In this document: positions 46,901 to 57,250 of the stretch, piece after piece
How positions within the stretch are numbered: the stretch's first letter is position 1
Layout: each line of letters starts with the position of its first letter
Source: Chloromonas sp. AAM2
Lineage: Eukaryota > Chlorophyta > Chlorophyceae > Chlamydomonadales > Chlamydomonadaceae
NCBI GenBank assembly: GCA_004335635.1
Contig: QAXH01001180.1
Location: forward strand, 10,000 to 71,940
Reading direction: 5' to 3'
Length of the DNA: 61,941 bases
Position numbers and translations under genes: made by a program
The notes under the pieces: model-generated
What the model was told of the DNA's origin: nothing
The model's input: only the letters and a program-made list of their open reading frames with translations
The model's database searches: none

Positions 46901-49053
46901 CATGCTGTGTCCGTTGCCACAGGTCGTTTGATTGGAGCTGACGTTCCGACCATTGGAACTTTGCCGCTGTGGCATCGCAAAGCAAACAGCCACACACGTC
47001 GCTTTAGCTTGCCGCTGTGCCGACCTTCTGTGGCCACTGCTGCCGTGGCGCCATGTCATCATCATCATCATCATCATCACATGGCTTATTGTGCTCTCAC
47101 CCACGGCACTGCAAGCGCAACCAATCCAGGCGCTTATCAGCAGCTGACATCACCACCTAAACAAAGCATGTGCATGGTGGTCCCATAAATCAATGTATGT
47201 CAATGCCTGCAGGAGCTATAAGAAACGGCCCCAAGAAGAGCATGGCCCTTTACTGTGTGCTGACACACGAGCAGCTCAGTGAGATCCGCAGCATCAATGA
47301 CGACCAAGTCCGAGTGGCAACGCTGGTGGGCAGCATGGGCGTGGCTTTGGTGGGCCGGCCCGTGGAGGGCTCGCCATGCAACAGCTTGCTTCGGGCTTTG
47401 CTCAAGTGGGTTGCGCGCCGAGCATTAGGGCCAAGCCACTACTTTTTGCTGTCTGCTTTATATTTCATGGCAGCTGATTTGGCGCTGTGGCATTTGTTGT
47501 GTGTCTGCAGAGCACGTGAGCTGGAGGGCTTCCTTGACCCTTTCCAGGCCCCCAAGCACCAAGAGGACAGCCCTGCACCGCCAGACGACCAACAGCCCAT
47601 CCCTGCACCTGAAAACGTACAAACTGTTTCCACGCAAGAGAATCGGCAACATGTGTCCCAGACAGGCCGACTGGACGCTCCTGAACCCAGTCAGCCAACC
47701 AACCCAGCGCTTGTCACGGCAACGAACTTCAATCATCATCAAAACGGGCAGAGAGCACAGCAGCACGGGCCAGGCATTTCACACGGCAACACGGGCGTGC
47801 AGCCAGCGGGGCGGGAGCGCAAAATTTTAGCGAGCAGGCGGCAAGTGGATGCAACGAGTCCGCAGGAGACAAGCAGCTCAGGTGCTATTGTCAAGGAAAA
47901 GGCAAGCCCACAGCGGCACGGCAGGGCAAGTTTGCAGCAACCAGTTGAGACAATTGAGATTGATGATGACTCCGATGACGAGCCTAGCCCGATCATCTTG
48001 GGATCATCACCGGCTGGTAAGGTGCATGCCACTGCCGCGGCCACCCCTGCACTCCTGCGCCTGCTGGCACATCAGCAGAGAATGGATCAAATGAAAAACG
48101 CTGCTGGTGGCTCCCAGCCTGCACAGCCTGCCTCCGCCACCCAACCCCGGGACACTCCTAGTACTTCAAATGCTCAGATGCCTCATGTGGCCCCAGTGCA
48201 CCTGTCAGCAAAAACCGCTCAGCCATCCCAAGCACCAGTACCAGCAGCAGCGGCACCTGCACCACTAGAGGCGAAAATGCCAGTCCCTGAGGGCACCTTC
48301 ACAGGCCCACAGCCACTACCAGGGCCACAGCGCCCGCCTGTGCCTGTCGGCTCTGCAGCTTTGCAGCCGGCAACCCAGCCGAATGCAACGGTTGCGCGGC
48401 CGCCGGTCCCTGCAAGCAAAGCCACACCGGCGACCACCCCTGCGCGGTCAAAGCCGCTGCCAGCGGGCACAGGGCAGCTAATGCCAACCTCATCAGGTCC
48501 CGGGCAACAGCTCTCTGGCAGTTGGTTACAGCCGCTGCAGCAGGCCACAGGCAGTGTGAGCGGCGGCAGGCAGCAGTCCTCGCTGGCAGCCAGTGGCAAC
48601 AGCAACGCCGCAGCACCAGTGCGCAGTGTGGGCAGTGGGCCAGCCACAAGCAGGGGCAACGGAACTGCGGGCGAGGCTGGTGTTGTGAATGCCAAGAATC
48701 GTGGCAGCGCACATGCTGCGAACGGAGTTGGTGTGTTTGTCGCGGGGAATGCCGATAAGTCAGCACCGATCCGCAGTGCAAGTGTTGGGTCCTCTGCCCG
48801 GGGTAGAACTGGCTCTGTGGCAGCTGGGAGCGGCGGTCCTGGCACTGGCGCTACAACTGGGGCGGCATCTGCTGGTGCAGGGCCTGGGACAGGATCTACA
48901 GGAGCCATTGGCAGAGCTGTGCCCACAGATAGTGGTTCCAGTGGTCGTGTTGGCAGTGAGCCAACATCATCTCATGGTGCTGGCGGGCGCGCTTCTTCAC
49001 TGTCTATTCAGAGCTTGAAGGCTATGATTGCTGCCATTCCACCACCGCGGTGA
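39274..49053 (+). CDS. LSD1/FLD-type flavin-dependent histone demethylase
   Basis: 18 exons, spliced 4,287 nt, 1,428 residues. Exons: 39274-39882, 40195-40326, 40716-40815, 41278-41386, 41832-41997, 42359-42475, 42911-43073, 43409-43534, 43740-43864, 44405-44561, 45021-45136, 45426-45595, 45871-45933, 46169-46392, 46469-46548, 46784-46877, 47213-47405, 47511-49053. A SWIRM domain (about 204-260) precedes the amine oxidase domain: [11 protein letters not shown] (G276, G278, G281), [37 protein letters not shown] with the catalytic lysine K549, and [18 protein letters not shown]. The enzyme removes methyl groups from H3 lysine 4 (mono/di) using FAD and oxygen. The tower insertion of animal LSD1 is absent, as in plant relatives. 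After the oxidase come an acidic stretch, a block like the C-terminus of plant FLD/LDL proteins ([14 protein letters not shown]), and a 500-residue Pro/Ala/Ser/Gln tail. The first ATG of a Met-Asp repeat is taken as start. Confidence 0.92.
40681..40714 (+). repeat. (CTCA)n run at a splice acceptor
   Basis: About eight CTCA units with one CCCA, running straight into the CACAG acceptor of the demethylase exon 40716-40815. It serves as its pyrimidine-rich tract. Confidence 0.9.
43886..43937 (+). repeat. (GACA)n microsatellite
   Basis: About 13 copies of GACA, flanked by AC-rich text, starting some 20 nt after the donor of the demethylase exon that ends at the catalytic lysine codon (43864). Confidence 0.95.
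44535..44593 (+). repeat. 29 bp duplication spanning a splice donor
   Basis: The end of exon 44405-44561 and its donor (GGTGTCAGGTGGG) are duplicated in tandem, so a second identical-looking donor follows 29 nt later (after 44590). Use of the second would add 29 nt and shift the frame, so the first is chosen. Confidence 0.85.
46393..46468 (+). other. Very short G-rich intron in the demethylase gene
   Basis: The 76 nt between exons 46169-46392 and 46469-46548 are mostly GGGCGG runs. Reading straight through leads to a TGA at about 46485. Splicing from G|GTGGGC to GCGGCAG| restores the frame in phase 1. It is the shortest intron I infer in the window. Confidence 0.6.
47056..47081 (+). repeat. 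(CAT)n run in a demethylase intron
   Basis: About eight CAT triplets within the intron 46878-47212. Confidence 0.9.
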
Positions 49054-49122
49054 TGCCCGCGTGGATGCATGGGGCAGATCCCAGAGAGAGACTGTATGTT
49101 ACACTGAGCCTGAGGACAGTCT

Positions 49123-49127
49123 TGTAA
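49123..49127 (+). promoter_or_regulatory. Possible TGTAA poly(A) signal, demethylase
   Basis: TGTAA 70 nt past the demethylase stop, just before the 14 bp tandem repeat. Candidate only. Confidence 0.35.
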
Positions 49128-49131
49128 CCCC

Positions 49132-49187
49132 TTCCACGACTTGCCTTCCACGACTTGCCTTCCACGACTTGCCTTCCACGACTTGCC
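49132..49187. repeat. 14 bp tandem repeat, four copies
   Basis: Four perfect copies of TTCCACGACTTGCC, in the probable 3' UTR or just beyond the demethylase gene. Confidence 0.97.
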
Positions 49188-49379
49188 ATTGTGCGGACGA
49201 GCAATTCGTAAATTTCGGCCTTGAACACCTTATAGGCAACGGACGGGATACTCACTTCCTCTATCTACTGGCTGATTTTTTGCCTGTCACTCCCAACAAC
49301 AGTCACAAGGAACTCGGTTGCGACGGCCATGATTGCACTGGAAAGGCGATTTTACACCACCTCAATTTCACACGCGAAA

Positions 49380-49410
49380 ATTGTCCCAGAACTGGCAAAC
49401 ATTTTTTTTG
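49380..49410 (+). repeat. Dispersed end motif with T run, solo copy
   Basis: TTGTCCCAGAACTGGCAAAC followed by A and eight T. It is identical over 20 bp to the right end of the element at 21941-22214. Confidence 0.8.
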
Positions 49411-49870
49411 CTCATTCAACAGTATTGACTTAAGATTGATTGCCTTTCGTATCTTGCTCTTTTCACGAGCATGGGATACCACTCAAGTATGTACCGGAAG
49501 TGGCCAAGCAGGAGTCATCTTTGAATCTGTGTTGGAGCATCCGTCAACCAGACCTCAGTATGATAACAGGTGTCGTAGACCAGCAATTTGACCTGGGTTG
49601 GGGCCAGGGCTGCGACTGTGAGCACGTGTACAATGTCTGTCAGGCGGTGTTAAGGGCTGGCCCACAATCTGATCACAGGCTGCATCCCCATGTCCCTCGT
49701 AAAGCAAATGTATGTGCTCATCAGATTCCGTTACTTAATTGCACTTGAGACGTCACTTGGTTGCTCTCGACAAAACTGAATTGATCAAGCACTTGGCATT
49801 CACCTGATTCGCCCGTCTTGTGTAGGGTTGCAGTGAGCACGAGAGGTCGCACACTTGTATCGCGAGGTTG

Positions 49871-49875
49871 TTACA
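49871..49875 (-). promoter_or_regulatory. Possible TGTAA poly(A) signal, CDT1
   Basis: TGTAA on the minus strand, about 186 nt past the CDT1 stop codon. Candidate only. Confidence 0.3.
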
Positions 49876-50060
49876 TTTTGCACAGATCAGCCATATGTTT
49901 ACCTGGCCGCAGCATGCACATGCATGATATCAATGAATCACAACCGTGACGGTGTGCTACGTTACTGGGTCGTCTTCCCTGATGCTGTACCTATCTGTTG
50001 AAGTCAAGGTTGGAAATCTGAAGCAGAAGTCTTTCGCTTTGCCATTCCAAGCAATGCCTG

Positions 50061-53000
50061 CTATGTCATGTTGGGTGCTGGTGGTGCAGGGCTGGGTGGT
50101 GCACCGCCCGACACTGCTCTTCGCGCCGCTGCGGCTTGGTCCCTCAGCTTGTCCCGCACCGTCTTAATGCTCGCGGACCGATTGACGCGAAACATCTTCA
50201 CACCGCCCTGCAAACAAACGGTCCTCAGCGCAGTTGTATGAGTACTGACGCGCAGTGCAGTGAGGCGGCGCAGTGCCCTTGATCCTCTGTCGTCAGCAAC
50301 GCTGGAGCAACAAGCAACCTGAAAGCAGAATACGTGTAGCGATTCACAACGCAGAGCGCGGTTGCATTGTTTCCATCGGAAGTTGAAAGTCGACATGCAC
50401 AGCACACGTTCCAGCGGACGCTCTCAACATCCTTGTGCCTCACCTGCTCTTCCACGGATGCGTATTCAGGCACAGCTGCCACCATGAGCTCGAGTGTGAG
50501 CCTAGCTTCAGCGCTGGAGAATCCGCTGTTAGCACTGCTCTTCTGTCGCATCAACTCAACGACCTGCATGCACAAGAGGAGGGTAAACCACATGATATGT
50601 GTTGGCGTGTGTCAAATGTCGGACGCGAACGAAATGATTGACGCGTGCGTGTCTGTCCGCAGCTGCAATTGCTTCCTAACGCGTATGGAAATCCTTCTTC
50701 CTTTCCACGAACCTCATCATGTGGCTTGACGACAGGCCCTTTGAGCCCATAGATCGACCTCAGCAAATCCATGGCGGCAGGCATCATGCTTGTGGCATGT
50801 GCTCGCGTTGATTCCGCGGCCTGTGCTGCGTTGGCTGGGGCGGCGTCCGAATTGCGACGAAGCTCCTGCAGGGATTGAGTCGAAAGCAAGGCTCAGAAGG
50901 GAACGTGCTACAAGCGCATGTCCTGAACAGTTTGTAAACATGGTAGCCAGGAGCACAACTGCACAACTTGGCCTGTGGCGGGCACTGTCCCGGCCAAGTC
51001 CACTCCTGCTGGGAAAGCTCTACCATTTAAAGTTTCACACAAGCCCATCAGACCTTGCCTGTTTCCATTCCTGCCGCATGTATCGCACCTGCATGGCCTC
51101 TTCCGACATAAACCTGGAGAGTAAGGAGTTGCGCGACCGCACCGACGGGGAGGGCTGCGCAACTCCTGCGTTGCTGACGCTAGGCGATGCCAGTCCTAAT
51201 CCGCGCTGCGACGCGCCAGCCGAGGGTGTAGCCGCAGCACCAGCCTGTCGCCTTTCCTCTTCCTCTTCCTCAGCTGCACTTTGCGCCAGCCGTGCTCGCA
51301 TGGTGGGACTCAAGTCCCCGTCCCCCGTGTTCTGTTTCTTGGGAGTGGGGTCGAAGTTAAGGTTAGAACCTGCTTGTCTTGCAGGGCTAGCAGCGGCTGC
51401 GGCTGCATTGTCAGCGGCCTGTGCTTGCTGCTTGTTGTCCGGCGAGTCTGCCAGCATCAAGCGGCGGCGGCGAGGTTCCGTGCGGGCGGTGGACGTTGGC
51501 GATGGAACACCGTCCGGCGGGGAGGTGGCCTGTGCCTTGCGTTTGAGGTGCGAGGTGGGGCTGGCTGGAATGGGGCTGCAAGCCTGCAAAGCACAAAAAG
51601 GATACAAACAGGGCATGCGGCATGACATGAAGCTCATGCCAACAGTCCCAGGCACAGTATTGCCCATCAGCAGCACCAGCACTGACTCGCAGGCCCCGAT
51701 CAGCATTCAATGCAACAACTCTGCACATTCTGTGCCTGTGCCTGTGCAGAGCCGCACTCAACCATTGAGTTGCAAGTCTGAGCAGCACAACATGCGCATG
51801 CTGTCACTTCTTGGCTGGGAAGGCCTGTCCTGCCACACCAAACTCAGACCACTCACCGCAGGCCCGCCATTCTGCCCAGCAGGTAGCACATCAAGAATGG
51901 AGCTCGCCCCACGCGACAGCAAACCACCACGCGGGCCATGTGAGGTGGGGGATGGGGGCGGCCGGCCCGAGCGTGTAGGGGACGGCGGCGGCACCCCTGC
52001 CCTGCCCGCTGGCCCCGCTCCGCTTGAAAACAGCCGTGCCAATGCCGGGCTCTTGGGTGGCAGCAGCAGCCCTCCTCCCCCTGGCGCCTGCTGCTGTAGC
52101 AGGACAGAGGCAGATATGCCGGAGAGTCCTGCACTGGGTGCGCGGCTCATGGTGGGTGACGAAGCACTGGTCACACGGCCCATGCTGCCACCCATGCTGC
52201 GCGTCATGCCTGGACTTCCGCCCACACGCGGTGCATTCTCCTTTGAAGGAATCGGGACCAGGGGCACCTGGGGGCGTGCTGCAGAGCCATTCCCCTCCGG
52301 TTGCGGACTGTCAGCTGTGCCGGCTGCAGGCTGTGTTGCTTGATCATACCAGGCCAATAAGCGCTGCTTGAATGTGGCCCTGGCTGCTGCATCCCGTATC
52401 CTGCCTGCCCCACTATCCTCGGCAGGGGCGGCAAAGGCAGAGGCTAAGGTGTCAAAGGACAGCAGCAGCTGATACTCCAGTCTGCATGCGGTGGAGCAGG
52501 TCAGCGAATGGGCAGCTGCGGGAAGCAAGATACTGAAGCACCGATTATGGGACTGTAGCAGGGTGGCAGGCAGGGCTGTACTTCAGAGCAGTATGGCAAG
52601 GAATCCTGAACCGTGTAGGGCGGGCGTGCGCGCAAAACGCGCAAGTACCTGCGGCCCTAGGTGTGTGGCAGAATGCAGGTGCATGAATGAACGTGTAACC
52701 CCGCATGGGGCAGGGGGTGCGAGCTTGCAGCAAACTGGGAGCCTTGTTGCGATAACAATAACGTGCATTGCCGGCTGTCCTATGCCAGCCATGCACACAC
52801 CCACTTGCTAGCATCCTGTGCGGATGGGTGGCGGATGTACTGCCATTCAAAGGCCTCCGGGTACAGATGCTTGATCTGCTGAAGATGCTGAACCTGCGTA
52901 TAAGACATTGGCAGCGGGTGCACACGTGTGTAGCCAAGTGATCAGTAGTTACCATGGTTCCAATAAGCAACTGGCGGTTAATAAGGGATGAGGCAGGTGT

Positions 53001-53726
53001 ATTGCCTGTAAGCATGCCCATCATTGCTTCTCGACCAGCCAACTGGTATGCATGCGGGACTGCGTCATCTCATGGAGTCAGCTGTAGATCACTGCATCTG
53101 AGCTGCGCTAAGGGCAGGCTTCTGAAGATACTTAGGGGTTGGCAATGTATTGGGATTGGCATGGGCCCAAAATCATACGTAACTGACGTTAGCTAACAAC
53201 AGCATAAGCATCCGGTGAGCACGCACCTTAAAAGCCTTGCCAGTCATGCGCTCCACAACCGTGGAAAGATTCTGGTGTGTAGTTTTCTCGCCCCTCCGTT
53301 TCAGCAACCCTCGTCCAGTAAGCATAGACTCTGTGACCAGGAGTTCAAGATGACAATCCATGACATGCTCGAGTCGCGTGCCTGTCCCTGCTTGCTTGTG
53401 TCTGCATGGGTTTGAACAAAATTCAAACATGCAGATCTGCCGGCGTCCCCCGAGCACGCACCAAACACGCTGATGAGTTGCTGCAGCTCTGTTGGTAGTC
53501 TTGATGTGTCAATTGCCGCCCCTGGTGAGTCTGCAGCGACTGCCGGTGGTGCCAACGGAGACTTGGTGGGTGAAAGCACTCTCGCTGATGCTCTCGCTTT
53601 GGAGGGCGTACGCTCTGATAGAAGCTGTTCTGTTGTTTCCTCAGACTTCTTCGTGGCAGAGCCCGGAACACTAACGCCCATTGCAGCCAGCATGGCAGCC
53701 CCACGGCGACCAGCACTGTGCGCCAT
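50061..53726 (-). CDS. CDT1: DNA replication licensing factor CDT1
   Basis: Eight exons, spliced 2,049 nt, 682 residues: 53462-53726, 53227-53381, 52805-52893, 51857-52481, 51089-51583, 50713-50865, 50444-50563, 50061-50207. CDT1 works with ORC and CDC6 to load the MCM2-7 helicase on origins in G1. The central winged-helix domain is seen at about 78-230: LPTELQQLISVFG, TTHQNLSTVVERMTGKAF, then LQQIKHLYPEAFEW. The C-terminal MCM-binding winged helix is at about 555-665: DLLRSIYGLKGP, SAEARLTLELMVAAVPEY and MFRVNRSASIKTVRDKL. Between them lie about 300 residues rich in Pro, Ser and Ala. The N-terminus has SP and TP sites (ERTPSK, VLSPTKSP), as expected for CDK control of its stability. The start is the first in-frame ATG of the exon; an upstream non-coding exon is possible. 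No other family fits as well. Confidence 0.85.
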
Positions 53727-53909
53727 GGCGTTACTTGAAGCAGGCTTGTTGATGTTATGTAACGTTGCTGGCAGCGCAGTTCTTTTCTTGACTTGTCAAT
53801 TCCAGACTCTATGTCAAAGCCGGCAATCTGCATCACGGGAAAGCCCTAATTTTCCTGCAGACATAAAACATCCGTGCAAAACCGTCGAGGATGGATGACC
53901 TCTGGAAAT

Positions 53910-54523
53910 AAAAGTTTGCCAGTTCTGGGACAATTGCAGTGGCACCACTGGCATTGGCAAACTTTTTTTCTGCAGAATGGAGCAAACGCGAGTGACACGC
54001 ATGCACCAATTGCTGGCAATGCATGGATGCGCCATTCCAAGCGACGCCTCCATCAAGACATGCAAGCATGTTCAAGTAAGGCGACCCATGCTCCACGCAG
54101 TCAGGCGACGTCTTAACAAATGTGCTATCACTCAGGAAAGCCTAGCCAGTCAACCAATCAGTTTAGGATGTGTCTTAGGCGACAATTGTCTCAGTCGGGG
54201 GGTGGAGGGCTTGGCTACCTCCCCAAGGAGGCGGGTGGCCAGTCAACCAATCATGAGAAGAAAGCGTTCACAGTGCACCTCAACCAAATGAGCAAGGTGT
54301 GCTGCTGCACTCGAAGCACAGTGAACAGTTTTGCCGAGGTGCCAGCGGATGCCGGTCCCTATTATCATCAGCCAAGAAGTAGCCAAAAGTAGTGGTGGTC
54401 CGTTGGTGAAATCTCACGTTCATTTGCCCTGGGGCTGACATGGCAGACTGCTTGGCATGATTACCTGCTAACCCTGCTACCAGCGTGGCTAGGACACCCC
54501 GCTGTTCACCCCGTGTGCGATTG

Positions 54524-54569
<46 letters not shown>

Positions 54570-54680
54570 TTTGCTGACACACACAGTCTGGCCACAGCCC
54601 CTGTGACAGCCGCACACACTACAGTATACCAACACTGGTTCCTGGCGATATTCCCAGGAATTGTCCCAGAACTGGCAAAC
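53910..54680. mobile_element. Candidate larger element bounded by the same inverted motif
   Basis: The left end has AAAGTTTGCCAGTTCTGGGA followed by CAATT. At 54659-54680 its exact inverse occurs (TTGTCCCAGAACTGGCAAAC). The pair encloses about 770 bp, including an internal half-copy (TTGGCAAAC with a T run at 53951-53972) that could fold back on the left end, and a CA repeat. It has no coding capacity I can support. It may be one element, or two solo insertions that happen to face each other. Confidence 0.45.
54526..54566. repeat. (CA)n microsatellite
   Basis: An uninterrupted CA run of about 40 bp inside the repeat-bearing gap. Confidence 0.97.
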
Positions 54681-56085
54681 AGCCCTTCTCCCTAGGCGGA
54701 CATTTGCACTGTGAGCACCACTGTTAGCATTCCACTACATTCTGATATGTGTTTCTGAAGCCACACAGTCGAGAAGATTGAAAATGCCTAGCTCGTGGCT
54801 AGCTCGGCTGTTGGACGCGGCCATGGCATAGCGACGAGACTTGTTGTTGTGGACGTGTTGATGCAGCTACGACTGCTGATGCCTGGTGGCAACCTGGGCA
54901 ACCTAGGGTGTCAAGCGCCATAAGACTGCGGCTTGCTTTTCTATTGATGTTCTGCAGGAGCACACCATGCTGTTCCATGGCAATGGTCGTTTTACACTAC
55001 CTGATGTTCCTTTCCAACATTCCACTTCTAAGACCAAAGTAATTCCAGCTGGCAACGCCCTCGTTCCGAAGAACACAAGAATCAGAGCTACATTCAACTT
55101 CAAACTACGAATGTTAACTATCACGAGAGTCAGGCAGCAATTACATTCAAAGTATGAGTGTCTGGCTATCACGCCGCGTAGGCTAGTGAGTATAGAAAAC
55201 GCACAGCAGAGAAAAGGCAGGACAAATGTTAGCATTGTTAACTTGGTGCAGGTGCGTTCAATGTTCAACCGGGGTGGGTGGAAGGAGAGAGCTGATATGG
55301 TCCTGTTGCAACGTCTGACGCCCAAACATCATGAATACGAAGCAACTTTAGTCAGAACACCGTCAGAATACATAGAACTAGAATACATGAAGTCGGATGC
55401 AAGGCAAGGCAAGGCAGAGGAAGGGGGAAGGTGAAAAAGTCCGTGACCCTGGCTGGAAAAATGGCCCCGGACTTTCCAAAATGGGACCATTGTTGGAACC
55501 CACCCAGAAACGGCTCGGGATTACATGAAAAGGGGCTCAATCAACAGCTCTCGTCGAGCTGCAACCAGCCACATCTTCAGAAGCCTTGGATTCGTTGTGA
55601 TTGAGCCGTAAAACAGAAAATACTCAAAGGTCGAAAAAGTAGCTGGTTTTTGTACCACCCAGTCAACCATCTCAGAATGACATGAAGCCTTGGATTCGAG
55701 ATCCTTACACCTTTAGCATCCTGACAAGTGGTTCAGAGACACCCACTCCCGCCTATGGTCGAATTCTATACAATTCCCCCTCCCCCACCCCTGATGTAGG
55801 ATACAAGTCGAGGCAAGGCAGACCTTGTGAATCCGCCATTACTGCAGGACAAGTTTGACATTTTGAAAAGGCTGCAACAGATAAGACAGCTCAGCGCACA
55901 ACACGCCAGCTGGCCTGCTCTGCAGCTGCTTGTACTTCTGTGCATTCGGGGCTGCTGCACTGCACTAGCTGCCCGGCTTGCACTGTGTTGCAAACCACTG
56001 CACTGTCAGCTGTAAGCTACAGAAGAAAAGAGTGCAATTAAGCGTCTGCAAGTCCTTCAAGCCATTTGGGGCAAAACGTCGCTTC

Positions 56086-57217
56086 CTAGGTTGCAGGTGC
56101 GGGTGCAGGGTTGGCTCCAGGTTCGGGCGCCTCCACAGGCACAGGGTACAAGTGGTCCGCGTTAGTCTTCATTTCTAGCTGAGCATGCGCAAGTGCCAGG
56201 TGCCCTGCTACCTTCTGCATGCGGCCAACCCTGCGCCAGAAGTTGTACAGTGTCCACACAGCCTGCCAGCGCCTCACTGCACGAGTCCATGTGATCTGCT
56301 CATCACGGCAAGTGCCCTGGTGCAGGCCTGCTTTTGGGTCAGACAGACCCTGCATGCTTGTGTAACCCAGGTTGTTCGAGTCTACTGCTGATGAAGCCCA
56401 TGGTGACTGCATGGTGAGCGACCCGGAGCTGTTGTTCAAATCGTGGGTGGATGATGCCTGAAAGTTGACTGCAGACGTTCGACGCGACTGGTTGATGCCC
56501 CCACTTTCGCGCTCTAGCATGCTGCTGCGACGCGATGGAACTGCGATGGTCTGTTGTCCCGATGCAATGGAAGTGTTATGCCTGGGAGCTCCAGGTACAG
56601 CTACCTGCCCTGCCCTCAGCGAGCTGTCGTGAGAGAGGGACGGCTGTTCGGACCCTTGGACAAAGCCATCGGCTGCACCGTTTGCAGCTGCCAACGGTCG
56701 ACGCAAGGATTCCCGTCGTCGCAGTGTCTCTCGCCCAGCCAAGGACATCCTGCGTGACGAAATGCCAGCAACGGACTTCCTGCTTAGTCTTTCCCTCGTC
56801 ACAGAAACGCGTTGAACCAAGCCGCCTGTGGGTTCTGTCTGCTCGATGCCCCCAGCTGTCGGGTAGACAGGAAGCAGCGGCTGTACGAATTCAAAAACCT
56901 CTTCCTCCTCCTCTTCCTCCGCAAACGCCGACAGCCCCAAGGACGGCTGCGCTGCCAGTTCGTTGCCACAAGGCTGATATGCAGGCGGAATGTGCGCCAT
57001 GAGAAGGCTCTCCTGCAGACCCTTGAGCCGCAGCCCAAGAGCCCCATATCCTTCGCCTCCAAGTATTTCGGCTCGTAGAGCTGCAGCCACACCTTGTCTT
57101 GTCCGTCTCCCGCGCCACACCGACTGCACCAGAATTGCTGCTGCACGCTCCTGGCTGGCGGGGCTGGATGTCCATTGCAGACGTAGTGTGCCCAGTGCTG
57201 ATGGAGTCGGAGGGCTT

Positions 57218-57250
<33 letters not shown>

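Larger units (their letters stand above)
49054..50060. other. Intergenic between convergent genes
   Basis: This gap of about 1 kb holds the 3' ends of the demethylase (plus) and CDT1 (minus). It contains a 14 bp tandem repeat (49132-49187), a solo copy of the dispersed end motif with a T run (49380-49410), and candidate TGTAA signals. The 187-codon open frame at 49028-49591 overlaps the demethylase end in another frame and runs through the repeat, so I do not call it. Confidence 0.55.
53727..56085. other. Intergenic, repeat-bearing
   Basis: This gap of about 2.4 kb lies between the CDT1 start and the stop of the IQ-motif gene. It holds an inverted pair of the dispersed end motif (53910-53937 and 54659-54680), a half-copy at 53951-53972, and a CA microsatellite. 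A 155-codon plus-strand open frame at 54967-55434 has a varied composition but no recognisable motif, and no exon partner can be assigned. The CDT1 promoter should lie in the left part. Confidence 0.55.

Noticed and set aside
48219..48926. 235-codon minus-strand open frame opposite the demethylase tail
   Set aside because: It is the mirror of a GC-rich Pro/Ala-coding exon, where the opposite strand often stays open.
54967..55434. 155-codon plus-strand open frame between CDT1 and the IQ-motif gene
   Set aside because: Composition is protein-like, but there is no motif, no exon partner and no clear start context. Left as unassigned.
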